Shown here: piece by piece, positions 16,507-24,647 of the stretch | Position numbering within the stretch: the first letter of the stretch is position 1 | Layout: each line of letters starts with the position of its first letter | Notes under the pieces: generated by a model | Databases searched by the model: none | Told to the model about the DNA's origin: nothing | Seen by the model: the letters and a program-made list of their open reading frames with translations, nothing else | DNA from: Arthrobacter frigidicola | Lineage (GTDB): Bacteria; Actinomycetota; Actinomycetes; Actinomycetales; Micrococcaceae | Reading direction: 5' to 3' | DNA length: 64,000 nucleotides | Assembly (NCBI GenBank): GCA_003602285.1 | Contig: QZVU01000003.1 | Location: 451,343 to 515,342 of the forward strand | Position numbers and translations under genes: made by a program

Positions 16507-17400
16507 TTATTTGGTCGAGCCGCGCATGACGCCGGAGACAACCCAGCGCTGGGCGAACAGGTAGACGAGCAGCAGCGGCGCCAGGGCCAGCAAATAGGAG
16601 GCGAAGGCCACCGGGTAGTTGGTGTTGAACTGGCCCTGGAAGATGAACTGGGCCAGCGGGAGGGTCTGGGCGGCCGGGTCCGAGAGGATCACCAGGGGCA
16701 GCAGGAAGTCATTCCACGCCCACAGGCAGGTGAGGATGCCCACGGTGGCGTTCATCGGCCCAAGCAGCGGGAAGATGATGCGCCAGAAGATCGTCCAGGT
16801 GCTGGCACCGTCGGTGAGGGCGGCCTCCTCCAGCTCGAGCGGGATCGAGCGGATGTAGGCCACGTAGACGAAGATGTTGAACGAGAGTCCGTACACCGTG
16901 TAGAGCAGGATCAGGCCGAGCTGGTTATCGAGACCCAGGATCGCGGTTTCCTTGACCACCGAGAGCAGGATGATCGGGAACGGTACGAAGAGGGCGGCGA
17001 TGAAGTACAGGTAGAGGCCCTTGAAGAACTTCCGGTGAAGGTTCCGGGCGATGGCGTAGGCGACCATCGAGTTCGTCAGGAGCGTCAGCAGCACCGCCCC
17101 GACCGTCACCAGCGCGATGTTCAGCAGCGCCCGCGGGAACTTGACCGTGGTCCACGCCTCGGCGAAGTTTTCCCAGCGGGCACCGACGGGCAGTTCGAAC
17201 CCGGTGCCGCCGAGCTGGTCAGGTGTCTTCAGTGCAGTGACGACGGCGAGGTACAACGGGATGAGCACCGTCAGGGAACAGACCGCGACGAGTGCGGTGA
17301 GCCACCAGTTGATCTTCGCGCGGTCGCGCCGCAGAGCCCTGGGGGCGGGCCCGGATGGGGCAGAGGTACGTGGCGCTGCCGATTCGGCTGTAGCTGTCAT
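16507..17400 (-). CDS. Sugar ABC transporter permease (MalG type)
   Basis: The 297-residue protein has six predicted membrane spans and the EAA loop IPLELEEAALTDGASTWTIF characteristic of CUT1 importer permeases. Its ATG abuts the end of the preceding permease gene (shared base 17400), so the two are translated together and should form the transport channel as a heterodimer. No ATPase gene is in the cluster; CUT1 systems often share an MsmK-type ATPase encoded elsewhere. Confidence 0.92.
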   Translation of the reverse strand: MTATAESAAPRTSAPSGPAPRALRRDRAKINWWLTALVAVCSLTVLIPLYLAVVTALKTPDQLGGTGFELPVGARWENFAEAWTTVKFPRALLNIALVTVGAVLLTLLTNSMVAYAIARNLHRKFFKGLYLYFIAALFVPFPIILLSVVKETAILGLDNQLGLILLYTVYGLSFNIFVYVAYIRSIPLELEEAALTDGASTWTIFWRIIFPLLGPMNATVGILTCLWAWNDFLLPLVILSDPAAQTLPLAQFIFQGQFNTNYPVAFASYLLALAPLLLVYLFAQRWVVSGVMRGSTK

Positions 17401-18290
17401 TAGAACGAAGCCTCCCTGCGCTGCAGGATGCGCAGCTGGACGAATGAGATGGCGATGATGACGATGAGGTAGATCACGGCATTGGCGGTCTGATAGCCGT
17501 ATTCGCCGCCCTCAAACCCGCCACGGTAGATGAGCAGGGAGATCGATTCCGTCGACGTGCCCGGTCCGCCGGCGGTCAGGGAGACGATCTGGTCGAACAC
17601 CTGCAGGAAGTTCTTCAGGGACAGAACCATGTTGATGGTGAAGAACGCCCCGATGAGGGGGAAGGTGATGGACCGGAACTGCCGCCATGAGGAGGCGCCG
17701 TCGAGCGAGGCCGCCTCGTACAGCTCACCGCCGATGGTCTGCAGCCCGGCCAGGTAGATGATGATGTTGAAGGCGGCCGCCTGCCAGACGGAGAGGATCA
17801 CCACGCCGATCCAGGCCGTATCGGCGCCGGCGAGGATGCTCGTGGTCAGGGCATTGATCCCGAGCGCCTCGGCGATCGCCGGGACGGAGTTGGAGAACAG
17901 GTAGTTGAAGACGTATCCGACGATGAGGATCGACAGGATGTTCGGGATGAAGAAGATCCCGCGGAAGCCCGTCTTGAACTTGATCCGCCCGTTGAGGGCG
18001 ATGGCCACGGCCAGGGAGATGACGTTAACCGCGATGGTCGACACGATCGCGAACAGGAAGGTGAACCCGTAGGCGTTGAGGATCCGGTCGTCGCGGAAGA
18101 GGTTGATGTAGTTGCTCAGCCCGACGAAGGACCACTCACCGTAGCCGGCGTAGTTGGTGAAGCTGAAGTAGATTCCGCTCAGCAGCGGCACGGTGTGGAA
18201 CACCGCGAAGATCACCAGCGCCGGGAGGACCATGAAGTAAAAGACCCGGGGAGTCTTGCGGCCGACGTTCGGCCGTGTCAGCGTGCTCAT
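17400..18290 (-). CDS. Sugar ABC transporter permease (MalF type)
   Basis: This 296-residue permease has six hydrophobic segments and the EAA motif GGELYEAASLDGASSWRQFR. The order binding protein, this permease, second permease, alpha-glucosidase is the usual one for alpha-glucoside or maltodextrin CUT1 importers. Its ATG overlaps the stop of the binding-protein gene (ATGA, 18287-18290). Confidence 0.92.
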   Translation of the reverse strand: MSTLTRPNVGRKTPRVFYFMVLPALVIFAVFHTVPLLSGIYFSFTNYAGYGEWSFVGLSNYINLFRDDRILNAYGFTFLFAIVSTIAVNVISLAVAIALNGRIKFKTGFRGIFFIPNILSILIVGYVFNYLFSNSVPAIAEALGINALTTSILAGADTAWIGVVILSVWQAAAFNIIIYLAGLQTIGGELYEAASLDGASSWRQFRSITFPLIGAFFTINMVLSLKNFLQVFDQIVSLTAGGPGTSTESISLLIYRGGFEGGEYGYQTANAVIYLIVIIAISFVQLRILQRREASF

Positions 18291-19558
18291 GGCTTGTCCT
18301 TCTCATTGCTGATGGTGCGGGCGGCAATCTTGTTCCACTCGTTGTCCAGTGATGCGAGGAGGTCCTCGGTGCTCCCTCCGAGGGCGAACTCCTGGAGCAG
18401 CGGCGCCAGCGGCAGGCTCGAGGGGATCTGGTGGTCGATGAAGCCGATCAGTCGTCCCTCAGTGAAGTAGGGGGCGAGCCCCTCGAGCGCCGGATCCTCA
18501 TTGGGCGGGCTGGTCTTCAGGGGTGAGAAGGCGCTCTGCTCCTTCGCGTAGGCCTCGACGACCTCCTGGGAGAGGAGGAACTCCGTGAACCTGCGTGCCT
18601 CCTCGGGGTGCTCGGTGTCGCGTCCGATGGAGATCCCGACGTCGACGCCGGAGACGACGACGGTCTCGGCGGGGTCGTTGGTGGCGGGGTAGGGGAACGA
18701 GCCGATATTGGCGTCGGGGTTCGCGGCCCGGATAGCCGGGATCGCATAGCTGCCCTGGAGGTACATCGCCGCCTCGCCGGCGCCGAAGGCCGCATTGCCG
18801 GCGTTGTAGTCCCTGCTCGGCGCATCGGGCTGGCCGTAGGAGAACAGCGTCTTCAGTTTCTCCGCCGCTTCCGGGTAGTCCTTGGAGAACGACACCTTGC
18901 CGTCCTTGGACTTTAGGTCCTCGAAGAAGCCCTCGGGCTGGAGGGCGCCGCCGAGGTTCACGAAGGCCGGCCCAACGGTCCAGGCGTCCTTGAGCGTGGT
19001 GTAAAACGGGGTCACACCGTTGGCCTTGAAGGTTTCGGCCGCCTCGATCAGCTCATCCCAGGTCCGGGGAGGGTCCACGTCGTACTTGGCGAAGATGTCC
19101 TTGTTGTACAGGATGCCGCTGGCGTTGCTGGAGAACGGCAGCGCGTTGACCTCAGAGGGAGTGCGGGAGCCGAGTTCCTGGACGATGTCCTTGACCGCCG
19201 GAAGCACGGTGTCGGCTGCTGGATGGTCGCTGAGGTCGGCGAAGACGCCCGCCTCCGCGAGCTTGCCGTAGTTGCCGTTGGTGTTGAGGGTCAGGACGTC
19301 CGGTGTCTTGTTCTTCACCAGGAGCGTGCGGATGGCGGTGTCGGCATTGGGCACATGGTTCTGCACCACGTTGATGCCGGGATTCTGGGCTTCGAACTCG
19401 CTGATGATCTTGTCGAAACTGCCGACGGCTTCCGGTTTGAACTGGAAGAAATCGAGGGTCACGACGTCGGTGTCGGTGGGCGCGCAGGCGGACAGCATCA
19501 GCGCTGTCGCGGCCGCGGTGGCGAAAAGCTTCGCTCGAACCCGGCGCTGTATAAACAT
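18287..19558 (-). CDS. Sugar ABC transporter substrate-binding lipoprotein
   Basis: The 423-residue protein starts with a basic stretch and hydrophobic core ending in the lipobox LSAC (Cys25), so it is a membrane-anchored extracellular binding protein. Later motifs (VVQNHVPNADTAIRTLL, GNAAFGAGEAAMYLQGSYA) fit the family-1 solute-binding class for oligosaccharides. No ribosome site precedes ATG 19558; the predicted promoter puts +1 within one or two bases of it, so the message is probably leaderless. It is the first gene of the operon and lies opposite the ROK repressor. Confidence 0.9.
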   Translation of the reverse strand: MFIQRRVRAKLFATAAATALMLSACAPTDTDVVTLDFFQFKPEAVGSFDKIISEFEAQNPGINVVQNHVPNADTAIRTLLVKNKTPDVLTLNTNGNYGKLAEAGVFADLSDHPAADTVLPAVKDIVQELGSRTPSEVNALPFSSNASGILYNKDIFAKYDVDPPRTWDELIEAAETFKANGVTPFYTTLKDAWTVGPAFVNLGGALQPEGFFEDLKSKDGKVSFSKDYPEAAEKLKTLFSYGQPDAPSRDYNAGNAAFGAGEAAMYLQGSYAIPAIRAANPDANIGSFPYPATNDPAETVVVSGVDVGISIGRDTEHPEEARRFTEFLLSQEVVEAYAKEQSAFSPLKTSPPNEDPALEGLAPYFTEGRLIGFIDHQIPSSLPLAPLLQEFALGGSTEDLLASLDNEWNKIAARTISNEKDKP

Positions 19559-19573
19559 GTGATTATTTTTACC
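19559..19573. promoter_or_regulatory. ROK operator candidate, left copy
   Basis: GTGATTATTTTTACC is the inverted match (14 of 15 bases) of the element at 19657-19671. It overlaps the -10 region and predicted +1 of the sugar-importer promoter, directly next to the ATG of the binding-protein gene. Confidence 0.7.
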
Positions 19574-19595
19574 TTGAAATAAAGTAGAGTGTCAA
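19566..19595 (-). promoter_or_regulatory. Promoter of the sugar ABC operon
   Basis: On the minus strand TTGACA (19595-19590) is followed after 18 bases by TAAAAA (19571-19566). The +1 would fall at about 19559, next to the ATG at 19558. Confidence 0.5.
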
Positions 19596-19656
19596 AAGGC
19601 CCTCGAACACCCATCCGGGGTCTTCCTGCGTAGTTCTTGGGCGGTGTTACAGTTAC

Positions 19657-19671
19657 GGTGAAAATAATCAC
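19657..19671. promoter_or_regulatory. ROK operator candidate, right copy
   Basis: GGTGAAAATAATCAC lies 20 bases before the ATG of the ROK gene at 19691 and is the inverted partner of 19559-19573, about 98 bases away. The pair could bind two repressor dimers and allow looping over both promoters. Confidence 0.7.
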
Positions 19672-19690
19672 GGAATCTCCGGAGGCGGCC

Positions 19691-20830
19691 ATGGAATCAG
19701 TCCTCGCTCTCTCCCCGGACAGTCCCGTCCGCAGCATCGCGCGCGAGGTGCTGATCCACGGCCCGATTTCGAGGTCCAACCTGGCCTCCCGCCTCGGCCT
19801 CTCGGGCGCGAGCCTCACCCGGCTCAGCAAACCGCTGCTCGACGCCGGGGTGGTGCGCGAGAGGAACGAATTGGTCCCCGGCGGAGTCGGCCGCCCGACA
19901 CGCCCGCTCGAGATCGTTCCGGAGGCCCACCGGTTCGTCGGCATCAAGCTCAGCGGCACGAGTGCGGCGGGCGTTGCGACGAACCTCCGCTCGGACTCCC
20001 TCGGCACGGCCGAGAGGCTCCTGCCGAGCCATGACGTCGCCGACGTGGTTTCGACGATCCTGGCGGTCATCGAGGACCTTGGCGGCGCCTCGCAGTTCAG
20101 CGGCGTCGGCATCAGCATCGGCGGAAAGCTCAGCGCTGACGGTGTCGTGGTCCGCGCACCGTTCCTCGGCTGGCGGGACGTGCCCCTGGCGCAGTTGATC
20201 GAGGCCGAGGTCGCGGTTCCGGTCGCGGTTGAGAACGACGTCGTTGCCCTCACCATGGCCGAACACTGGTTCGGTGGCGGACGCGGGGAAACCGACTTCG
20301 CCGTCCTCACCGTCGGCGCCGGCGTGGGGTACGGGCTGGTGCTCAACGACACCGTCATCGCGCCACCGGATGCCGGCCTCGGCCTCCTGGGCCACTACCC
20401 GCTCGACCCATCGGGCCCCCTGTGCTTTGAGGGCCACCGCGGGTGTTCCTCGGCCGTCCTCACCATCCCGGCGATCTGCGCCCAGGTCGCCGCCGCCACG
20501 GGCCAGCAGTACCGGTACGAGGACATCCTCGATCTGGCCCGCGCCGGCCATCCCGTTGCACGGGCGGTGATGGACGCCGCGGGCACCGCCCTGGGAACGC
20601 TGATCGCCGCCGTCGGGAACCTCACGATGGTCGACCTCGTGGTGCTCTCCGGGGAGGGGATGGAACTCGCCGACGTGTCTCCCGAAAAAATCGACGCGGC
20701 GATTGCGTACCGCCGGGACCCGGAAGCGACGCCGATCCGGCTGAAGCGCCAGCCGACCGACTTCGGCGAGTGGGCCCGGGGCGCAGCCGCCGTCGTCATC
20801 CAGCGCTCAATCCTCGGCACCCTGCGCTAG
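19691..20830 (+). CDS. ROK-family transcriptional repressor
   Basis: ATG 19691 is preceded by GGAGG at ideal spacing; the frame stays open upstream to 19637 but has no ribosome site there. The 379-residue protein has an N-terminal winged HTH (ISRSNLASRLGLSGASLTRL) and a ROK sugar-kinase-like domain (TVGAGVGYGLVL). The usual CxCGxxGCxE zinc motif is degenerate (CFEGHRGC), and the phosphate loop is poorly conserved, so it should be a sugar sensor without kinase activity. It is divergent from the sugar importer it most likely represses. Confidence 0.88.
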   Translation: MESVLALSPDSPVRSIAREVLIHGPISRSNLASRLGLSGASLTRLSKPLLDAGVVRERNELVPGGVGRPTRPLEIVPEAHRFVGIKLSGTSAAGVATNLRSDSLGTAERLLPSHDVADVVSTILAVIEDLGGASQFSGVGISIGGKLSADGVVVRAPFLGWRDVPLAQLIEAEVAVPVAVENDVVALTMAEHWFGGGRGETDFAVLTVGAGVGYGLVLNDTVIAPPDAGLGLLGHYPLDPSGPLCFEGHRGCSSAVLTIPAICAQVAAATGQQYRYEDILDLARAGHPVARAVMDAAGTALGTLIAAVGNLTMVDLVVLSGEGMELADVSPEKIDAAIAYRRDPEATPIRLKRQPTDFGEWARGAAAVVIQRSILGTLR

Positions 20831-20843
20831 TCCCCTGAGTGAT

Positions 20844-20881
20844 CAGCGGCGGGCGGCCCCCCGACTGGCCGCCCGCCGCTG
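20844..20881. terminator. Perfect 15-bp stem terminator
   Basis: CAGCGGCGGGCGGCC (20844-20858) and GGCCGCCCGCCGCTG (20867-20881) are exact complements around an 8-base loop. It separates the convergent ROK and LLM genes and can serve both directions. Confidence 0.8.
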
Positions 20882-20911
20882 GCTGTCCTCAGGCCCCGGC
20901 CTGCCGCCGGC

Positions 20912-21931
20912 TCAGCGCCAGCCCGCCGCGGGCGCGACATGCCGAACGATGCTGTCGAGGAGCGTCGCGTTGTACTCGACGCCGAGCTGGTTCGGGATGG
21001 TCAGCAGGACGGTGTCCGCTGCCTGCACCGCCGCATCGGCGGCGAGCTGCGCGGCGATGGCGTCCGGCTCCCCGATGTAGCTCTTGCCGAAGCGGGCCTG
21101 GACGCCGCCGAGGTTGCCGACCTGGTCGGTGGCCTCGAGTTGTGCCCTTACCCCGAAGTAGTAGCGGTCCTCGTCAGTGACCAGGGGGAACACGCTGCGG
21201 CTCACCGACACGCGCGGGGTTCCCGCGTGCCCGGCCGAGGCCCACGCTGCGCGGAAGACCTCGATCTGCTCGGCCTGGAGCTGGTCGAAGGGAACCCCGG
21301 TATCCTCGGTCAGCAGGGTGGAGCTCATGAGGTTCATACCCTGCTCCCCCGACCACTTCGCGGTGGCCCGGGTGCCCGATCCCCACCAGATGCGTCCACT
21401 GAGCCCCGGAGCCTGGGGATCGATGGCCAGCTGCCCTGCCGACCCGGTCATCCGAGGATCGGCGTCGGCGACTCCAGCCCCGGCGATCGCGGCCCGGAAG
21501 ATGGCCGTCTTCCGGCGCGCGTCGTCGGCGTCCGAGAGCCCCTCGGCCGTCACGTAGCCGAACTTCTCATAGCCGCGCAGGGCCGGTTCGGGTGATCCCC
21601 GGCTGACCCCGAGCTGCAGCCGGCCGTTGCTGATCAGATCGGTGACGGCCGCTTCCTCCGCCATGTACAGGGGGTTCTCGTAACGCATGTCGATGATGCC
21701 CGTCCCCAGCTCAATGCGGCTGGTACGGGCCGCCATCGCCGCCAGCAGCGGGAAGGGCGAGGCGAACTGGGGGGCAAAGTGGTGGACCCGCAGGAACGCG
21801 CCGTCGACGCCGACCTCCTCGGCGGCGACCGCGAGCTCCACCATCTGCTGCAGGGCCTCCCGTGCCGTGGGCACGAGGGAACCCTGGACATCCTGGTAGT
21901 GCCCGAAGGACAGAAAACCTATTTTCTTCAT
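20912..21931 (-). CDS. LLM-class flavin-dependent oxidoreductase
   Basis: The 339-residue luciferase-like TIM-barrel protein starts MKKIGFLSFGHYQDVQGSL and carries the family signatures GAFLRVHHFAPQFASP and RIELGTGIIDMRYENPLYMAE. Such enzymes use FMNH2 or F420H2 to oxidise or reduce small substrates. Which cofactor is used is not decided here. A second, distinct LLM gene lies at 51749-52768. It is monocistronic, between a terminator and gntK. Confidence 0.88.
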   Translation of the reverse strand: MKKIGFLSFGHYQDVQGSLVPTAREALQQMVELAVAAEEVGVDGAFLRVHHFAPQFASPFPLLAAMAARTSRIELGTGIIDMRYENPLYMAEEAAVTDLISNGRLQLGVSRGSPEPALRGYEKFGYVTAEGLSDADDARRKTAIFRAAIAGAGVADADPRMTGSAGQLAIDPQAPGLSGRIWWGSGTRATAKWSGEQGMNLMSSTLLTEDTGVPFDQLQAEQIEVFRAAWASAGHAGTPRVSVSRSVFPLVTDEDRYYFGVRAQLEATDQVGNLGGVQARFGKSYIGEPDAIAAQLAADAAVQAADTVLLTIPNQLGVEYNATLLDSIVRHVAPAAGWR

Positions 21932-21958
21932 GCCCGGGTAGCGTCCCCGGTCCGGCCC

Positions 21959-22561
21959 TTATTCCCCGGATCCACTTCCCCGGTTCCACTTCCCCGGCCA
22001 CTCTTCCCCGGCCACTCTTTCCCTGTCGCTGCCCGGGGTCTCATCCCCGGGGTGCAGGCCCCTCACATAGTCGGCGGCCTGGTCCACGATCTGCTCAAGG
22101 GGCAGGCTCAGGTCGACGGTGACACCGCGCTCGTCCTCCTGCAGGGTCTGCAGTACCTCGTACTGGGATACCAGCAGCGAGGGCGGCATGAACTGATGGG
22201 TGCGGCGCGCCACGCGTTCGGCCACCACCTCCATCGGTCCGTGCGGGTGGACCATCACCACGGTCGGCGCGAAGCTGCGCAGCAGGTCGCGGTAGGAGCG
22301 CTTCAGCGCAGAGCAGGCCACGACGAGGCCGGAATCCCCGCCCTGCGCGAGCCTCTCCCCCACGGCCCGCAGCCAGGGCAGTCGTTCGGTGTCGGTGAGG
22401 GGCGTGCCTGCCGCCATGAGTTTCCGGTTGTGCTCGGAATGCAGGTCGTCGCCGTCGACGAAGTCGGCGCCGAGGCGGGCGGCCAGCAGGGTTCCGACGG
22501 TGGTCTTACCGGAGCCCTGCACCCCCATGACAACGACCGGAGGAAGCTGGGGATGCGGCAC
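21959..22561 (-). CDS. gntK: Gluconokinase with repeat-derived C-terminal tail
   Basis: The 200-residue protein starts with the P-loop VVVMGVQGSGKTTVG and shows gluconokinase signatures DFVDGDDLHSEHNRKLMAAG, PLTDTERLPWLR and VVACSALKRSYRDLLR. It phosphorylates gluconate to 6-phosphogluconate. Family members are about 160-175 residues; the extra tail here (ending GKWNRGSGSGE) is encoded by a 14-bp tandem repeat at 21962-22017, whose unit is not a multiple of three, so the tail is probably not functional sequence. No gluconate permease is adjacent. Confidence 0.92.
   Translation of the reverse strand: MPHPQLPPVVVMGVQGSGKTTVGTLLAARLGADFVDGDDLHSEHNRKLMAAGTPLTDTERLPWLRAVGERLAQGGDSGLVVACSALKRSYRDLLRSFAPTVVMVHPHGPMEVVAERVARRTHQFMPPSLLVSQYEVLQTLQEDERGVTVDLSLPLEQIVDQAADYVRGLHPGDETPGSDRERVAGEEWPGKWNRGSGSGE
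21962..22017. repeat. 14-bp tandem repeat, four copies, at the 3' end of gntK
   Basis: Units start at 21962, 21976, 21990 and 22004, each beginning TTCCCCGG and ending with a CCAC/CACTC segment; a diverged partial unit follows. Copy-number change would shift the frame of the last gntK codons. Confidence 0.9.
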
Positions 22562-22682
22562 GGTTGACCCTTCGTCGGACCGCGGGGTGCGCGGCGGGGA
22601 GATGGACGTCTGAGCATTCTACAAAGCGGTGCCCGGATCGCCACAGGTACGGGTGGAGGAGGGGCCGCCCTAGGATTCAGCT

Positions 22683-23405
22683 ATGACTTCTGAGATGTGG
22701 CGGGCGCGCACCGAGTGGCCCCTGGCCGGGGCCGCGGTCCTCTTCCTCCTGATTTATTCGGTCCAGGTGATTCTGCCGCTGAGTCCGGCCGAGTCCTCCC
22801 TGCTGTCCGCCGTGAACTGGGCCATCTGGGCGGTCTTCCTCCTGGACTTCCTGGTGAACCTCGCGCTGGCGGAGCGGCGGTGGCGTTGGCTGCTCCGGAA
22901 CCTCCACGAACTGCTCATCCTTCTCCTGCCCATGCTGCGGCCGCTGCGCCTGCTGCGGTTGCTGACCCTGCTGCGGGTGCTGAACCGGGCCGGCGGAGAC
23001 GCCCTCCGGGGCCGGCTGGCGCTCTATGTCCTCGCCTCCGCGGCGATCCTTTCCTATGCCGGCGCCCTGGCGGTGCTCGATGTGGAGCAGGATAGTCAGG
23101 AGGGCAACATCCTCACCATCGGTGATGCCCTCTGGTGGTCCCTGACGACCGTGACCTCCGTGGGCTATGGGGATCACTTCCCCGTCACGGTGCCCGGCCG
23201 GCTGGTTGCCTCGGGCCTCATGGTGCTCGGCATCGCGGTCCTGGGCGTCGTCACCGCCACAGTGGCTTCCTGGCTGGTAGAGAGCGTCTCGGCCGGATCG
23301 GCCGACGACTCCGCCGACGCCGTGCGGCAGGAACTCGCTGCGGTGCGCGCCCAGCTCGCCGAACTCACCGACCAGCTCGCAGCCGGGCGCCGGCCGCCGG
23401 ACTGA
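22683..23405 (+). CDS. Voltage-gated-type potassium channel
   Basis: The 240-residue protein has the six-helix Kv plan: S1-S3 in the first 80 residues, an arginine-rich S4-like helix (RPLRLLRLLTLLRVLNR), a pore loop with the K+ selectivity filter TSVGYGD, and S6 (VLGIAVLGVVTATVASWLV). A C-terminal heptad-like helix (AVRQELAAVRAQLAELTDQL) may form a tetramerising coiled coil. It should be a plasma-membrane potassium channel. It is transcribed divergently from gntK with no obvious functional link. Confidence 0.9.
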   Translation: MTSEMWRARTEWPLAGAAVLFLLIYSVQVILPLSPAESSLLSAVNWAIWAVFLLDFLVNLALAERRWRWLLRNLHELLILLLPMLRPLRLLRLLTLLRVLNRAGGDALRGRLALYVLASAAILSYAGALAVLDVEQDSQEGNILTIGDALWWSLTTVTSVGYGDHFPVTVPGRLVASGLMVLGIAVLGVVTATVASWLVESVSAGSADDSADAVRQELAAVRAQLAELTDQLAAGRRPPD

Positions 23406-23409
23406 GTCC

Positions 23410-23448
23410 GGCGGGGGTGAACGGCGGGGGTGGACGGCGGGGGTGGAG
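23410..23448. repeat. 13-bp tandem repeat, three copies
   Basis: GGCGGGGGTGAAC, GGCGGGGGTGGAC and GGCGGGGGTGGAG lie directly after the channel stop codon. G-rich runs of five could stack in single-stranded nucleic acid; no function is known. Confidence 0.8.
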
Positions 23449-23514
23449 ACCGGGTTGGATGAGGCCGGCGGGACGCGCTCGGGCGTGCGAAGCGGTACGC
23501 CGACGGAGGCTGAA

Positions 23515-24330
23515 CTAGCCTGAGACGGGCTTGCCGGTCAGCAGTTCTCCGGCGAGCCGCCCCAGCTCATCCTGGGTGACCAGGTCGGGCTCAGTGGTTC
23601 CGATCTGCTGGGCCGACGCAACGGTGGCGCCCTCCCTGGCCAGAACCCCGATGATGTACATGGTCTGACCGGTGGGCAGGGCCTGGGCCATCAGGAAGGA
23701 CACCGTTTCTCCACCCACCGGATCGATGGGCAGTTCCTCCATGGTGACCGAGACCGTCTGGCCTTCGATGGTCATGGTGAATTCCGTACACCCCGACGTG
23801 TTGATGTCCAGGCTCTGCGCCAAGAGGTCCGGATTGTCATTGGACGCGAGGGACACCACGGTGATCGAACCGGCTGGGTCGGGGATGCCGATCCCCGCAG
23901 CCGCCGCAGCGTCCTCGGGGATCTGCTGCAGGCTCTTGTTCGCCATCTCCGCGCATGCCGCCGGCTCGATCACGGCCGCGTCGAGTCCCATTCTGACCAG
24001 ATCCATCCCTGCCGCCTGCTGATCCGGCGGAACCGGAGTAAACGGCCGGCCCTGGGCATCCAGGAGCCCGGCTACGCGTGCCTCAAGTTCCGCCGGCGGC
24101 AGCACTTCGGGTGCGACGGGCGGCTTGGCCGGAGCGGTCGATGCAGGGACTGTCGGCTCTGGGGCCGCAGAGACGGGCCGGGTGGGATCCGGCGAGGCGA
24201 CGGATTTGGCTGGAGAACCCTCCGCCTCCGCCCCGGGGCCGGGGCCGAACACGCCGCAGCCCGAGAGCAGTGCTCCGACAGTCAACAGGGCGCCTATGCG
24301 CGCGCCGATTCTCCCCATGCTCTCCCCCAT
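23515..24330 (-). CDS. Lipoprotein, hypothetical
   Basis: The start at 24330 (preceded by GGGGGA) is chosen over an in-frame ATG at 24369. It gives a signal peptide MGESMGRIGARIGALLTVGA followed by lipobox LSGC. A long Pro/Ala/Ser/Glu-rich linker (about residues 30-85) precedes a globular C-terminal domain of about 180 residues with two cysteines. The protein should be anchored on the outer face of the membrane. It is transcribed away from the ECF sigma factor gene. No family is recognised. Confidence 0.75.
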   Translation of the reverse strand: MGESMGRIGARIGALLTVGALLSGCGVFGPGPGAEAEGSPAKSVASPDPTRPVSAAPEPTVPASTAPAKPPVAPEVLPPAELEARVAGLLDAQGRPFTPVPPDQQAAGMDLVRMGLDAAVIEPAACAEMANKSLQQIPEDAAAAAGIGIPDPAGSITVVSLASNDNPDLLAQSLDINTSGCTEFTMTIEGQTVSVTMEELPIDPVGGETVSFLMAQALPTGQTMYIIGVLAREGATVASAQQIGTTEPDLVTQDELGRLAGELLTGKPVSG

Positions 24331-24647
24331 TGAATCCCCCGGATGCGTCGTAATCAGCACAGCGTACACGCAGGGCGTGTCTCCCGCCCGGCTGGTCCAC
24401 CAAATTCACCGAGGTTCCGGCCGCCCTGCACCGACTGCGTCCGAGCCCAGAGAAAAAAGTAAGTAGGTGTATTGCTCGATTGTCTAGATAAATGTCATAC
24501 TCGAATTCTTCGCTGGGGAGTGGATTCACAATCGGTCCATGCGGCAGGACGCAGGCAGGACCTCCACGAGCCGGGGAGGGTTGGTCCACAAACAGAGCAG
24601 GTTTCCATGTCGGGCAACACTCAAGCGACGGGTGCGCATCGTTTAGC
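24331..24647. other. Intergenic region upstream of the ECF sigma gene
   Basis: This 317-base stretch contains a locally AT-rich segment (24450-24510) with a candidate promoter at 24472-24501. Short open frames in it have no ribosome site or recognisable composition and are not called as genes. Confidence 0.45.
24472..24501 (+). promoter_or_regulatory. Candidate promoter of the ECF sigma gene
   Basis: TTGCTC (24472-24477) and CATACT (24496-24501) are spaced by 18 bases in an AT-rich segment. A start near 24508 would give a leader of about 140 bases. Confidence 0.35.

Noticed and set aside
24460-24475. GTAAGTAGGTG as a fourth copy of the RpiR-like element
   Set aside because: It matches only the first half of the consensus; the conserved second half (YTRCAY) is missing.
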